Origin: Candidatus Poribacteria bacterium
GTDB lineage: Bacteria > Poribacteria > WGA-4E > PCPOR2b
Direction: 5' to 3'
Assembly (NCBI GenBank): GCA_022822005.1
Contig: JAJECO010000097.1
Coordinates: 1 to 64,000, forward strand
DNA: 64,000 nucleotides
This document shows positions 1 to 9,591 of this stretch, in pieces (within the stretch, counting starts at the first letter, position 1; every line of letters begins with the position of its first letter). A program made the translations under genes and the position numbers. The notes beneath the pieces were generated by a model. That model did no database searches. It was not told the origin of the DNA and saw nothing but the letters and a program-made list of their open reading frames with translations.

Positions 1-522
1 ATTTACATTTGGGATATTCCGCACGGATAGATAGATGTTTGATTCGGGTTGACCGAGGACAAAGAGGACTTTATCTGAAAGCCCTAAATTCCCCAGAACT
101 TGGACTATATCCTTTGTTCTTGGAGCATCTAATGTAAAGTCTTCAATCAGAACGCAATCATCATTTTGGAATTTACTTACTAAAGCCGAGTGTAATCCGA
201 GTTGACGCACTTTCTTCGGCGTTTACTGACGATAGCTGCGAGGCTTGGGACCAAATGCAACGCCGCCATGTACGCGTATGGGAGATTTGGCATCCCCGAC
301 ACGGGCGCGTCCCGTCCCTTTCTGGCGATATAGCTTTTTACCGCTTCCTTGGACTTCTGACCGTGTTTTAGTAGAAGCCGTTCCTCGACGTTGATTGGCG
401 AGGTGTGCAACGACGCATTGATGTATAACTGCTTCATTAACAGTTGCATTTACAAGTGCGTCCGATAGCTCTCTTTGTCTTTGGGTATCTCCAGAACGAT
501 TATATACATCTAAAGCTGCCAT
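1..522 (-). CDS. rplD: 50S ribosomal protein L4, 3'-partial, with in-frame TAA
   Basis: Primary rRNA-binding protein of the large subunit that also lines the exit tunnel. The ATG at 522 (MAALDVYN) has a GAGGAC ribosome site about 9 bases upstream. The first 99 codons carry the L4 core, including the [16 protein letters not shown] and [15 protein letters not shown] blocks. The next codon is TAA (223-225), and the same frame then continues for 74 L4-like codons ([14 protein letters not shown] and onward) to the window edge with no frame change. The frame is therefore intact apart from one codon. L4 is essential in most bacteria, so a sequencing or assembly error, or a point mutation, is more likely than true loss. 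TAA ends tuf and other genes here, which argues against codon reassignment. It is last in the visible str/S10 cluster. Confidence 0.9.
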
Positions 523-548
523 ACACAATAGTCCTCATAGGGGTATAT

Positions 549-1187
549 TTACTGTTCGCCCTTCGTTGCTTTTTTGATAATAAGTAATCCATTGGTCGGA
601 CCGGGAACGGCACCTTTCACAAGGAGTAGGTTCCTGTCGGCATCTGCTTGGACAACCTGCAGATTCTGGGTTGTTACCCGCTTCCCACCATATCGTCCAG
701 GCATCTTTTTGCCTTTGAAAACACGTGAGGGCCATGCACTGTGGCCAATGGAGCCTGGTCGCCGATGGTTTTTCTCACTACCGTGGGTTTGCTTCATGCC
801 AGAAAAGCCCCATCGTTTAATCACACCAGTGAAGCCGCGTCCTTTCGACGTGCCCGTTACATCGATGAGGTCTCCGGGGGAGAAGATACTCACGTCAACG
901 TTTGAACCAACCTCCAGACCCTCTGTGCTATCAACACGCATTTCCCGCAAAAACCGGTGAGGCGCGACATTTGCTTTTTGGTAATGTCCACTCTCAGGGC
1001 GATTGACCTTGTTTTCCCGTCGATAACCGAAACCTAATTGGACGGCATCATAACCCTCGTGGTCTTGAGTTTTGATCTGCACTATTGGGCAGGGTCCTGC
1101 TTCGACCACCGTGACTGGAATCGCAGTCCCGGATTCGTCAAAGATTTGTGTCATGCCAACCTTTTTTCCTAATATTCCATTACTCAT
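549..1187 (-). CDS. rplC: 50S ribosomal protein L3
   Basis: Early-assembly large-subunit protein that binds 23S rRNA near the peptidyl-transferase centre. The 212-residue product has the usual bacterial length and signature blocks: GILGKKVGMTQIF at the N-terminus, VTGTSKGRGFTGVIKRW in the middle, then HGSEKNHRRPGSIG and PGRYGGKRVTTQNL. The ATG at 1187 is preferred over an upstream TTG at 1202 because GGAGA lies at suitable spacing and L3 proteins start immediately before the GKKVGM motif. It sits 44 bases after rpsJ and 26 before rplD, as in the standard S10 operon, and is presumably cotranscribed. Confidence 0.97.
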   Translation of the reverse strand: MSNGILGKKVGMTQIFDESGTAIPVTVVEAGPCPIVQIKTQDHEGYDAVQLGFGYRRENKVNRPESGHYQKANVAPHRFLREMRVDSTEGLEVGSNVDVSIFSPGDLIDVTGTSKGRGFTGVIKRWGFSGMKQTHGSEKNHRRPGSIGHSAWPSRVFKGKKMPGRYGGKRVTTQNLQVVQADADRNLLLVKGAVPGPTNGLLIIKKATKGEQ

Positions 1188-1231
1188 GTTACATCTCCAC
1201 AACGAGGGTGTTCAGGTTCAACAACGCGTGC

Positions 1232-1543
1232 CTATAGAAGCGTAATTTTGACATCAACACCAGCTGGTAGATCTAAGCGCATCAGCGCATTGACTGTCTT
1301 GGGGGTCGTCTGTAAAATATCCAATAATCGCTTGTGAGTTCGCATTGCAAACTGTTCACGGGACTTTTTGTCTTTGAAGGTCGATCGCTGTACAGTATAT
1401 GTATGCTGCTTGATCGGCAGCGGGATCGGACCGGAGACTACTGCGCCTGTCCGCTTAGCGGTCTCTGCGATCTGGCCTGCGGAATGATCTAACAAACGAT
1501 AATCAAATGATTTCAGCCGAATCCTTATTTTCTGGTTGTCCAT
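1232..1543 (-). CDS. rpsJ: 30S ribosomal protein S10
   Basis: Small-subunit head protein, also known as antitermination factor NusE. The 103-residue product has the diagnostic [17 protein letters not shown] start, the [25 protein letters not shown] loop region and the [12 protein letters not shown] end. The start is the ATG at 1543, which has GGAG five bases upstream; the preceding TTG at 1546 is poorly placed. It lies between tuf and rplC, giving the fused str-S10 order. A strong hairpin separates it from tuf, so its expression may be partly uncoupled from the upstream genes. Confidence 0.97.
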   Translation of the reverse strand: MDNQKIRIRLKSFDYRLLDHSAGQIAETAKRTGAVVSGPIPLPIKQHTYTVQRSTFKDKKSREQFAMRTHKRLLDILQTTPKTVNALMRLDLPAGVDVKITLL

Positions 1544-1626
1544 CAATACTCCAACTATGCAACTTCTTGCGCTTAAAAAATTGACTCTATGGTCTCATGA
1601 GACGAGTCGTGAGAGGAAACTAAGAG

Positions 1627-1656
1627 GTGTGAAAGCCGGCGGAGCGGCTTTCACAC
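1627..1656 (-). terminator. Strong hairpin between tuf and rpsJ (processing site or attenuator)
   Basis: A perfect 12-bp inverted repeat (GTGTGAAAGCCG / CGGCTTTCACAC) with a 6-base loop lies 13 bases past the tuf stop codon. No uridine run follows on the minus strand, so it is not a classical Rho-independent terminator. It may limit read-through, stabilise the upstream mRNA or mark a processing site. Confidence 0.5.
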
Positions 1657-1669
1657 TTGGTTATAAGTA

Positions 1670-2869
1670 TTACTCAATAACCTGCGAAACAACGCCGGCT
1701 CCGACGGTGTGTCCGCCTTCACGGATTGCAAATCTCAGTTCCTCTTCCAACGCGATGGGCTTGGTGAGTTCAACGGTAATTTGGATATTATCCCCAGGCA
1801 TTACCATCTCAACACCGTCGGGCAGATTCATTACACCCGTGACATCCGTTGTACGGAAGTAGAACTGCGGACGATAGCCGCTGAAGAATGGTGTCCAGCG
1901 CCCACCTTCGTCTTTGTTCAGAATATAGATTTCAGCTGCAAATTGTGTGTGCGGGGTGATACTCCCCGGAGCAGCGAGAACTTGCCCGCGCTCAACGTCG
2001 TCACGTTCAATGCCTCGAAGCAGGACGCCGACGTTATCGCCTGCGCGGCCTTCGTCAAGCAGCTTACGGAACATCTCCACACCGGTGGCAACTGTTTCGG
2101 TGGTTGGTGCCAGCCCAACAATCTCAATTGTTTCTCCAACATTAACAATACCGCGTTCGACGCGACCTGTCACAACTGTTCCTCGTCCCGTGATTGAGAA
2201 AATATCTTCCACGGGCATCAGGAAGGGACGATCCACATCTCGAACCGGCTCCGGAATCCAGCTGTCACATGCTTCCATAAGATCTAAAATTGGCTTGCAG
2301 TCATCGGAATTCGGATCTCCGCCACTTTCCATAGCTTGGAGGGCGGACCCGCTAATAATTGGGATGTCGTCACCCGGGAACTCATATTCACTGAGTAGCT
2401 CCCGAACTTCAAGTTCTACCAACTCTAAGAGTTCTTCATCATCGACCATGTCTGCTTTATTCAGGAAGACAACGAGACTCGGCACGTTCACCTGTCGTGC
2501 AAGGAGGACGTGCTCGCGAGTTTGGGGCATAGGACCATCAGCCGCGGAGACGACAAGAATTGCGCCATCCATCTGTGCGGCACCGGTGATCATGTTTTTG
2601 ATGTAGTCAGCATGTCCGGGACAGTCTACGTGAGCGTAGTGCCGATTTTCGGTCTCATACTCAACGTGCGCGGTGTTAATAGTAATCCCGCGTTCCTTTT
2701 CCTCGGGAGCTGCGTCAATTTCTTCGTAGGTTTTTACGTACTCGCTCCCAGAGAGATTTGACAGCACCATGGTAATTGCAGCCGTTAATGTGGTTTTACC
2801 ATGATCGACGTGTCCAATTGTACCAACATTGACGTGTGGTTTAGTCCTCTCAAATTTTTCTTTTGCCAT
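1670..2869 (-). CDS. tuf: Translation elongation factor EF-Tu
   Basis: GTPase that delivers aminoacyl-tRNA to the ribosomal A site. The 399-residue product is full length. Visible GTPase motifs are G1 GHVDHGKTT near residue 19, the switch I block [14 protein letters not shown]3 DCPGHADY and G4 NKADM. Domains 2 and 3 follow, with [13 protein letters not shown] and the conserved C-terminal [22 protein letters not shown] precedes the ATG. It lies 93 bases downstream of fusA and ends in TAA, so TAA is used as a normal stop codon. Only one copy is seen in this window. Confidence 0.98.
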   Translation of the reverse strand: MAKEKFERTKPHVNVGTIGHVDHGKTTLTAAITMVLSNLSGSEYVKTYEEIDAAPEEKERGITINTAHVEYETENRHYAHVDCPGHADYIKNMITGAAQMDGAILVVSAADGPMPQTREHVLLARQVNVPSLVVFLNKADMVDDEELLELVELEVRELLSEYEFPGDDIPIISGSALQAMESGGDPNSDDCKPILDLMEACDSWIPEPVRDVDRPFLMPVEDIFSITGRGTVVTGRVERGIVNVGETIEIVGLAPTTETVATGVEMFRKLLDEGRAGDNVGVLLRGIERDDVERGQVLAAPGSITPHTQFAAEIYILNKDEGGRWTPFFSGYRPQFYFRTTDVTGVMNLPDGVEMVMPGDNIQITVELTKPIALEEELRFAIREGGHTVGAGVVSQVIE

Positions 2870-2962
2870 GTGTAAATCTCCTCAATTCTACTTAAGCTTA
2901 AATATAACACTCATCACTCACCGTTAAACTATGGCTGTGCGCCATGTCAACAGTGGTAACGG

Positions 2963-5104
2963 TTAAACAGAAAATCCTTGCGACGAGATAATTTCCTCAG
3001 CAATGCTCTGGGGAACGCCACTATAATGTGCAAACTCCATCGAATACGTTGCCCGTCCTTGCGTCAGTGAACGAAGCGTTTTAACATAGCCGAACATTTC
3101 AGCAAGCGGCACATTGGCTTTGATAACTTGTGTTCCGGACTTGGGGTGCATATCTGTATGGAGAATTTGTGCGCGACGCGCATTTAAGTCCCCCATTACC
3201 TTTCCCAAATAGTCATCTGGAACAGTCACTTCAATCTCCATGATTGGTTCAAGCAGCATTGGATCTGCCCGTTTCACTGCGTCTTTGAGGGCAATCCGAG
3301 CAGCGTTTGAAAATGCGATCTCTGAAGAATCAACGGCATGGTAAGAGCCGTCATACAATCGCACACCGATATCAACGAGAGGGTAACCTGCTAAAATTCC
3401 GGCGGTTATTCCCTCCTCAAGTCCCTTACGGACAGCGGGTATATACTCTTGAGGAATGACACCTCCCTTTATGTCGTTGACAAATTCAAAGCCAGATCCA
3501 CCCTCTACCGGGTAAATTTCGATAGCTACATGGCCATATTGACCGCGCCCACCGGATTGCCGGACATAACGTTCGTTGGATTCTGCGGGGCGTTGAATAG
3601 TTTCACGATACGAAACTTGAGGCTGGCCAATCTCTGCTGAAACCTTAAATTCTCGAACCAGACGATCGACGATAATCTCCAGGTGCAATTCGCCCATGCC
3701 GGACAGGAGTGTTTGCCCTGTTTCTGGGTCCTGATGGATCTTAAAGGTTGGGTCTTCTTCAGCCAACTTCGATAGGGCTATGTTCATCTTTTCGATGTCC
3801 GACTTTGTTTGAGGCTCGATAGCGATGGACATTACTGGAGATGGAAACGCCATTGATTCCAAGACAATTGGGTCACTCGGCTCGCAGATGGTGTCACCGG
3901 TCATCACGGATTTGAAGCCAATGACGGCAGCGATATCGCCTGCATAGATGGCTTGACGTTCTTCACGCTTGTTTGCGTGTAGCTGCATCAACCGCCCGAT
4001 CCTTTCAGATTTGCCGTGCGTACTGTTGTATACAGTCATTCCTTTAGCTAAAACACCGGAGTAGACGCGGACGAATGTCAATTTACCGACATGTGGGTCG
4101 GTCGTAATTTTGAATGCCAGTGCAGAAAAAGGTGCATCATCGTCTGCTGCGCGCGTCCCTTCCTCTTCAGTCTCCGGATCCAAGCCGGTTACAGGTGGCA
4201 CATCTATTGGAGAGGGTAGGTAATCGACTACTGCATCTAGTAGTGGTTGAACGCCTTTATTCTTAAGGGCAGTGCCGCACAGGACGGGAACGATTTGTCC
4301 GCTCAACGTCGCATTTCTCAAGCCTGCTTTAATCTCTTCTTCCGACAACTCAACCCCATCAATATATTTTGCCAGGAGTTCATCGTCACATTCAGCAATT
4401 GCTTCCAACATCTGTTCCCTATATTCTAGGGCGCTTCCCATCATTTCATCTGGAATATCTGTGTCATACATTATGGATCCGAAACTGGCTTCGTCCCATG
4501 CTAATCCCTTCAGTGAAACCAAATCAACAATTCCACTGAAACTTTCGGCGGAGCCGATCGGTAGTTGAATGGGTACTGCTTTGGCACCGAGTCGGTCGCC
4601 CATCATTTCGACCGTTCGGAAAAAGTCAGCACCGGTTCGATCCATCTTGTTAATGAGTGCGATACGTGGCACCTGATATTTATCTGCTTGTCTCCAGACA
4701 GTTTCTGACTGGGGTTCTACGCCGCCTACTGCGCAGAAAACAGCGACTGCTCCATCAAGGATTCGCAGCGATCTTTCGACTTCGACTGTAAAGTCGATGT
4801 GTCCGGGGGTATCAATAATGTTGATACCGTATCCGTCCCATTGGCACGTTGTTGCAGCAGCGGTGATGGTAATACCTCGTTCCTGTTCCTGTGCCATCCA
4901 GTCCATTGTCGTGGTGCCGTCGTCGACCTCTCCCATACGATGTACTTTGCCTGTGTAGTAGAGCATGCGTTCGGTCACAGTTGTCTTGCCTGCATCGATA
5001 TGTGCCATGATGCCGATGTTGCGTGTATGGGTCAATGGAAACCGGCGTTGCTCCATGGCGCGCCGACTTTCAGAGGTCATTTGATTTCGTTTTGTAGATC
5101 TCAT
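2963..5104 (-). CDS. fusA: Translation elongation factor G
   Basis: Ribosomal translocase GTPase. The 713-residue product is full length for bacterial EF-G. It has [14 protein letters not shown] (G1), [15 protein letters not shown] (switch I), [18 protein letters not shown] (G3), NKMDR (G4) and the domain IV block [15 protein letters not shown]. The chosen start at 5104 has AGGA very close upstream. The ATG at 5056, directly before the conserved [14 protein letters not shown] segment, is an alternative that would remove 16 residues but has no evident ribosome site. It sits between rpsG and tuf, the usual str-operon position. Confidence 0.97.
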   Translation of the reverse strand: MRSTKRNQMTSESRRAMEQRRFPLTHTRNIGIMAHIDAGKTTVTERMLYYTGKVHRMGEVDDGTTTMDWMAQEQERGITITAAATTCQWDGYGINIIDTPGHIDFTVEVERSLRILDGAVAVFCAVGGVEPQSETVWRQADKYQVPRIALINKMDRTGADFFRTVEMMGDRLGAKAVPIQLPIGSAESFSGIVDLVSLKGLAWDEASFGSIMYDTDIPDEMMGSALEYREQMLEAIAECDDELLAKYIDGVELSEEEIKAGLRNATLSGQIVPVLCGTALKNKGVQPLLDAVVDYLPSPIDVPPVTGLDPETEEEGTRAADDDAPFSALAFKITTDPHVGKLTFVRVYSGVLAKGMTVYNSTHGKSERIGRLMQLHANKREERQAIYAGDIAAVIGFKSVMTGDTICEPSDPIVLESMAFPSPVMSIAIEPQTKSDIEKMNIALSKLAEEDPTFKIHQDPETGQTLLSGMGELHLEIIVDRLVREFKVSAEIGQPQVSYRETIQRPAESNERYVRQSGGRGQYGHVAIEIYPVEGGSGFEFVNDIKGGVIPQEYIPAVRKGLEEGITAGILAGYPLVDIGVRLYDGSYHAVDSSEIAFSNAARIALKDAVKRADPMLLEPIMEIEVTVPDDYLGKVMGDLNARRAQILHTDMHPKSGTQVIKANVPLAEMFGYVKTLRSLTQGRATYSMEFAHYSGVPQSIAEEIISSQGFSV

Positions 5105-5164
5105 TTTCCTAAAACTTTCCGTGATACATCATAAAGATAAAGGGTTGGCGTTGCTGCGTTCAGG

Positions 5165-5635
5165 TTACCAACGGTAATGTGCGAACGCTCGGTTCGCTTC
5201 TGCCATGCGGTGTTGATCGAGTTTTCTGCGAATTGAAGCCCCATCATTTCTGGCGGCATCTAATAGTTCTCCCGCCAACCGCTCTGCCATCGTCTTCTCG
5301 TTGCGTTCTCTTGCAGATTGAATGATCCAGCGGAGTGCTAATGTCGTGCGACGTTCCGCTTTGACGTCAACTGGGACTTGGTAGGTTGCTCCTCCAACGC
5401 GCCGAGACCGGATTTCAAGGACCGGTTTAACGTTGTTAATTGCTTCCTGAAAAACTGTGAGGCCATCTTGGTTGGCGCGCTTCTCAACGATGTCTATACT
5501 GTTGTATAGGATTGCTCGAGCAACACTCTTTTTTCCGCGAGCCATTAAGAAGTTTATAAATTTGGCGACCAGCTTACTATTATATTTTGGATCTGGGATT
5601 ACGTCCCGTTTAACAACCTCTGCACGACGTGGCAT
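5165..5635 (-). CDS. rpsG: 30S ribosomal protein S7
   Basis: Primary 16S rRNA-binding protein that nucleates the 30S head and contacts tRNA at the E site. The 156-residue product is the standard length. It begins [20 protein letters not shown], has [18 protein letters not shown] and the [16 protein letters not shown]-type beta-hairpin region, and ends [22 protein letters not shown] is well placed before the ATG. It lies 11 bases after rpsL and 60 before fusA. In Escherichia coli S7 is the translational repressor of the str operon; whether that applies here cannot be read directly. Confidence 0.97.
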   Translation of the reverse strand: MPRRAEVVKRDVIPDPKYNSKLVAKFINFLMARGKKSVARAILYNSIDIVEKRANQDGLTVFQEAINNVKPVLEIRSRRVGGATYQVPVDVKAERRTTLALRWIIQSARERNEKTMAERLAGELLDAARNDGASIRRKLDQHRMAEANRAFAHYRW

Positions 5636-5646
5636 TCATTCCTCCT

Positions 5647-6018
5647 CTAGCCGGCACTCTTTGCACCATATTTTGATCTGGCTTGCCGTCGATTTTCAAC
5701 ACCGGCGGTATCCAGTGTGCCTCGGACGATATGGTATCTGACGTTGGGTAAATCCTTGACTCTTCCACCTCGCACCAGTACAACCGAGTGTTCTTGAAGA
5801 TTATGATCTATGCCGGGGATATAGCAGGTAGCTTCCTGACCATTCGTAAAACGGACACGAGCGACCTTACGAAGCGCCGAATTCGGTTTCTTAGGTGTTA
5901 TTGTCCTAACTTGTAGGCAGATGCCTCGTCGTTGGGGACAACTTTCCAAGACTGGAGATTTGCTTTTCTTGCTCGATCTTTTACGAGATTTTCTGACTAA
6001 CTGATTTATTGTTGGCAT
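5647..6018 (-). CDS. rpsL: 30S ribosomal protein S12
   Basis: Decoding-centre protein of the small subunit. The 123-residue product shows the [12 protein letters not shown] start, [21 protein letters not shown] and [32 protein letters not shown], and has the usual wild-type-like Lys in the PKKPNS loop that streptomycin-resistance mutations alter. It is the first gene of the str cluster. A leader of about 170 bases with a consensus promoter and a small hairpin precedes it. Confidence 0.98.
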   Translation of the reverse strand: MPTINQLVRKSRKRSSKKSKSPVLESCPQRRGICLQVRTITPKKPNSALRKVARVRFTNGQEATCYIPGIDHNLQEHSVVLVRGGRVKDLPNVRYHIVRGTLDTAGVENRRQARSKYGAKSAG

Positions 6019-6057
6019 ATCGACCTCGACTGGTTAATGATGTGCAGGCATAAATAA

Positions 6058-6075
6058 AGCCCCGCTATGGGGGCT
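6058..6075 (-). terminator. Hairpin plus T-rich tract in the rpsL leader (possible attenuator)
   Basis: Read on the minus strand, AGCCCC and GGGGCT form a perfect 6-bp stem with a 6-base loop, followed by TTATTTATG. This is terminator-like and lies inside the transcribed leader, about 120 bases after the predicted start site and 40 before rpsL. It could be an attenuation or autoregulatory site. The stem is short and the T tract is interrupted. Confidence 0.4.
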
Positions 6076-6198
6076 CACAAAGTTGTCCGCTATGACGAAG
6101 TAACTGTGAAAAACACACCAAAGTGTTTTAGAACTATAAAGTCCTCCCCTTTTCCGCCTGATTCAGGGCAGAAATCCAGAGTTAGCGTCAAAGGGCGA

Positions 6199-6227
6199 AT
6201 TATACCAAACACATCGTTGAATGTCAA
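6199..6227 (-). promoter_or_regulatory. Consensus sigma70 promoter for the str/S10 ribosomal cluster
   Basis: On the minus strand TTGACA (6222-6227) and TATAAT (6199-6204) are both exact consensus hexamers with a 17-base spacer, the optimal geometry. Predicted transcription start is near 6192, giving a leader of about 170 bases before rpsL. No competing gene lies between 6019 and 6311. Confidence 0.9.
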
Positions 6228-6311
6228 GCCTTTTTCTGCATTTTTTATTAAGTTTTTTTATACCGCCCTCAAATTAACGAAATATTAGAGATTTTGTTTC
6301 CTATAGGTCAG

Positions 6312-7319
6312 TTACATCCGTATTGCGGGTTCTTGCACTGCGTCTAACAGTTGGGTGATTACGGCATCGGAATCAACGCCCTCGGCTTCCGCGTGAAAAT
6401 TGGTGAGTACACGATGCCGGAGAACCGCGTGTGCCACCGATTTGACATCATCTATGGATGCGTTTACACGTCCCCGCAGAATGCCGCGTGCCTTCGCACC
6501 AAGGATTAGGTACTGTCCCGCCCGCGGACCAGCACCCCATCTTACCCACTGTTGGATGAAGTCAGGGGTATCTTTGCTTTTGGGACGGGTTGCGCGCGCT
6601 AATTTGACTGCATACTGTACAACGTTATCAGCGGCTGAAACCCGGCGAACAATCTGATTCAGGGTTATGATGTCTTCACCGGAAAGCACGGTTGTAAGTT
6701 CGGGTTCATCAACGCTGGTGGTTGAGGAAACAATTGCGACCTCTTCCTCCTCACTCGGATAGTCGATCACAATCTTGAACATGAAACGGTCGAGTTGTGC
6801 TTCTGGGAGTGGATATGTTCCTTCCTGCTCAATCGGATTCTGTGTGGCAAGGACGAAGAAGGGTTGTTCCAGATTATACATGGTGCCGCCCGCTGTGACG
6901 TGGTACTCCTGCATCGCTTCGAGTAGTGCAGCTTGGGTCTTGGGCGGGGTTCGGTTGATTTCATCGGCGAGCAGGATGTTGGCAAATATGGGACCTTGGA
7001 TAAAACGGATCTCCCGATGACCGGTGGAGCGTTCTTCTTCCAAGACGTCTGTGCCGGTGATGTCGGCGGGCATCAGATCCGGTGTGAACTGAATTCGTTT
7101 AAACTGAAGATTGAGGATCTGGGCAAGTGTCTTAATGGTCAAGGTTTTGGCGAGCCCGGGCACACCTTCAAGCAAACAGTGACCTCCCGCAAAGAATGCC
7201 ATCAACATCTGATCGATTACTTCCTCTTGACCGACGATTACTTTTTTGAGTTGCTCCAAGATGAGGTCTCTGGCATCCATCAATTTTTCTATTGCTTGAA
7301 CTTCCTCTGTCGCTGGCAT
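6312..7319 (-). CDS. MoxR-family AAA+ ATPase
   Basis: MoxR ATPases act as chaperone-like motors that insert cofactors into, or mature, von Willebrand-domain proteins and other complexes. The 335-residue product has Walker A GVPGLAKT (residues 52-59), Walker B ILLADEIN (115-122), sensor-1 [23 protein letters not shown] and the family C-terminal lid with [26 protein letters not shown] lies upstream of the ATG at longer than usual spacing. MoxR genes usually precede DUF58 and VWA genes; none is present here, so this copy is an orphan between the ribosomal cluster and the dioxygenases. Its partner is unknown. Confidence 0.92.
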   Translation of the reverse strand: MPATEEVQAIEKLMDARDLILEQLKKVIVGQEEVIDQMLMAFFAGGHCLLEGVPGLAKTLTIKTLAQILNLQFKRIQFTPDLMPADITGTDVLEEERSTGHREIRFIQGPIFANILLADEINRTPPKTQAALLEAMQEYHVTAGGTMYNLEQPFFVLATQNPIEQEGTYPLPEAQLDRFMFKIVIDYPSEEEEVAIVSSTTSVDEPELTTVLSGEDIITLNQIVRRVSAADNVVQYAVKLARATRPKSKDTPDFIQQWVRWGAGPRAGQYLILGAKARGILRGRVNASIDDVKSVAHAVLRHRVLTNFHAEAEGVDSDAVITQLLDAVQEPAIRM

Positions 7320-7372
7320 AGTGTCTATGACTCCTTTTTAATCTCAATAATGGCTATTTCTTCTGATAATCC

Positions 7373-8536
7373 TCACGACTGGTGTGGGTTCGTCCAACTT
7401 GCTACGAAATCATTGATGTCGAAGGCGGGCATCTCGTTGAAGATGTAGGGGGTTGGCTCCTTGTTCTGAAAACCGGGCACGAGTTGAGGCGAATCGGTCT
7501 GAAGTGTGCTATCCAACGCGAGGAACCGCTGCCAGAGCAGGTCGCGCTCCGACTCCGTGAAACGCTTAGCCATTGACTCGCGCGGATGATGGCGTATGTT
7601 CTTCGCCCGTTTAGACAACAGCACGAGGCATGTCATTCGACCTTCTGCCCCCGGGTGTAGTTCAGCCAATCCTCCACGGAATTCCTTTTCATCTAACCCG
7701 ATAATCGCACGGAAGATACGTTCGATCAGTGCGAGTTCGTCCTGTTCCAGATCGAGGAAATGTTTAAACTTAACCCCCAGATGTGTTGGTAGCCTATCAA
7801 TCAACTCCGGCTGCCAGACGAAGGAGTGTGCATGTGGGTATATGTCGCCTCCAAAGGCACGATAGGTATACTGCAAGGTCCGGCGGTGTTTCGGGCTGTA
7901 GTTGCTCCCCCAATGAAGGATTGTATTCATGTATACGACACCATCGCCTGCTTTCAACTCGATTGGGATCCCGCTGTCCAACGGCTCATGTTCGCTTTTG
8001 GATAGCTGCCGATTTTCCGCCTCGGTATTAAAACGCCTATGGCTACCGGGAACCGCCCACAGTACGTCATCGTCGTATAGTGGGATATTCCATTGCGTGT
8101 ATGCCGGAGGGTTTGCCAGGGAATCTGTGAACAATCCTTCCAACGGTCCCTCGCGCCACGACCGGATATCGCGGTGCCAATCCCAGGGACCGTGATCTGC
8201 CCGTGGGTTGCAGAACATGCCGAATTGTAGCGGCGCTACTTCCTCCGCCCCCATGAGCTGTTTACTAATTCCGTAGGTATTCTGGTGGAACACGAATTCT
8301 ACTGACTCTGCGGCTTCTGGATCGACCACCCGATCAAACAGGACCCGTGGCTGAGGACCCGATTCCCACTCTCCGCCCGGTGGTTCATCCGGCTTACGAT
8401 TGTCTGCCCACCACCCCTTATGGCGTTCAAGCATCCCCTCGCAATGCTCTCGCAGCGACTCAAGTTGTCCCGGTGGTACACAGTCGCGCACGATGATGTA
8501 ACCTTTGTCTTGGATCTCTTTCGTGTCTACGGGCAT
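7373..8536 (-). CDS. Phytanoyl-CoA dioxygenase (PhyH) family protein, copy 1
   Basis: Predicted non-haem Fe(II)/2-oxoglutarate oxygenase on a double-stranded beta-helix. The 387-residue product has the iron-binding HRD triplet at 121-123, distal His208 (ILHWG) and an Arg near 218 suited to binding the 2-oxoglutarate carboxylate. The AVPGSHRRF segment near 161-169 is typical of the family. The substrate cannot be inferred; members hydroxylate anything from fatty acyl-CoA to small secondary metabolites. It is the longest of the three neighbouring copies, with a C-terminal extension of about 120 residues beyond the core. No strong ribosome site precedes the ATG. Probably cotranscribed with the next two copies. 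Confidence 0.88.
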   Translation of the reverse strand: MPVDTKEIQDKGYIIVRDCVPPGQLESLREHCEGMLERHKGWWADNRKPDEPPGGEWESGPQPRVLFDRVVDPEAAESVEFVFHQNTYGISKQLMGAEEVAPLQFGMFCNPRADHGPWDWHRDIRSWREGPLEGLFTDSLANPPAYTQWNIPLYDDDVLWAVPGSHRRFNTEAENRQLSKSEHEPLDSGIPIELKAGDGVVYMNTILHWGSNYSPKHRRTLQYTYRAFGGDIYPHAHSFVWQPELIDRLPTHLGVKFKHFLDLEQDELALIERIFRAIIGLDEKEFRGGLAELHPGAEGRMTCLVLLSKRAKNIRHHPRESMAKRFTESERDLLWQRFLALDSTLQTDSPQLVPGFQNKEPTPYIFNEMPAFDINDFVASWTNPHQS

Positions 8537-8600
8537 TGTTACGGTGTTCGTCCTCGATGTATCGGGGTGTCAATGCTTGGGATAGCCTAAATAGTTTTTA

Positions 8601-9542
8601 TCACTTTTTTTGAATCTCTGCTGTTTGCTTGGCAACCGTTTCAAGTTGGTCTTCATCCCACTCTTCTTGCTGCTGCAATGCGTACAGCGATGTATAACCT
8701 CCCGACCAGTCTGGAGGCACAAGGCATGGTCGATCGTCGTGGTGCGCCCAGCGTGCCGGTTTGCCCCGTACAATGGTGCCTTCATATCGACTGGGTAACG
8801 GGTTGGCGGTGTAGGTGAAGGCATCGGCTGACGAATAGATATTCAGCAACAGAGGGCGTCCTTGGTCGGAAAGATTCGGTTTGGAACCGTGAATCACGCG
8901 GCAGTTATGAATCGTGATGGATCCGGCGGGTCCCTTCAGATATTCAACATTCTCCGTGTCAACGGTTTTGGCGTCCTCGTCGCTGAGGCAACCGACCCAT
9001 TGATTGCCCTCATTGTATTGATTGAAAAGTTCGCCTTTATGGCTTCCGGGGATGGCACCGAGGGGACCTTGATCATCGCCTACATCGTGCAGATAAACGC
9101 CGATTGTGAGCGGACTATAGTTGGTGTGGGGCCAATAGGTGATGTCTTGATGCCACTTGACCTCTTCGCCGCCCTCTGCCCATTTGAAATTCAATTTTGA
9201 GTGATGGAATTTTACGTCGGGTCCCACCAGATCCGCCGCCACGTCAACAATAATCGACTGCGTGGCGAACTCCCAATAGGTTGGGTGATGTTCGACTGGA
9301 CTGGTTAATCGGCGCAGACGTGGATTGTCCGCTGTGTGTCCCGGCTCCAGATCAAATATCATGTCGGACTTGTCCAAGGACCGGCTGCGCTGCACCATGT
9401 CGTCCGTAACGTCGATCAGACGTTCGACCCAATCCTGCGGTACGATGCGTTCAACGAGCAGGTATCCGTTATCAAAGTAAAATTGACGTTGCTCTTGGGT
9501 GAGTACCTCCGGTTTGTGCGACAGTATCTTCTCAGGTGTCAT
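8601..9542 (-). CDS. Phytanoyl-CoA dioxygenase (PhyH) family protein, copy 2
   Basis: Predicted Fe(II)/2-oxoglutarate-dependent hydroxylase of 313 residues. HQD at 131-133 and His218 (VIHGS) complete the facial triad, with Arg229 positioned for 2-oxoglutarate. GAIPGSHKGELF near 162-173 is the usual family loop. AAGGAGG is ideally placed before the ATG at 9542. Sequence outside the motifs differs strongly from the flanking copies, so the three are probably functionally distinct rather than recent duplicates. It lies 49 bases downstream of copy 3 and 64 upstream of copy 1. Confidence 0.9.
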   Translation of the reverse strand: MTPEKILSHKPEVLTQEQRQFYFDNGYLLVERIVPQDWVERLIDVTDDMVQRSRSLDKSDMIFDLEPGHTADNPRLRRLTSPVEHHPTYWEFATQSIIVDVAADLVGPDVKFHHSKLNFKWAEGGEEVKWHQDITYWPHTNYSPLTIGVYLHDVGDDQGPLGAIPGSHKGELFNQYNEGNQWVGCLSDEDAKTVDTENVEYLKGPAGSITIHNCRVIHGSKPNLSDQGRPLLLNIYSSADAFTYTANPLPSRYEGTIVRGKPARWAHHDDRPCLVPPDWSGGYTSLYALQQQEEWDEDQLETVAKQTAEIQKK

Positions 9543-9591
9543 CGGATAGCCTCCTTCTATGCGGAATCAACAATACGGTCTACCTTTTCCT

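Noticed and set aside
223-225. TAA reassigned as a sense codon
   Set aside because: tuf ends in TAA and many other frames end normally, so a single error or mutation is more likely.
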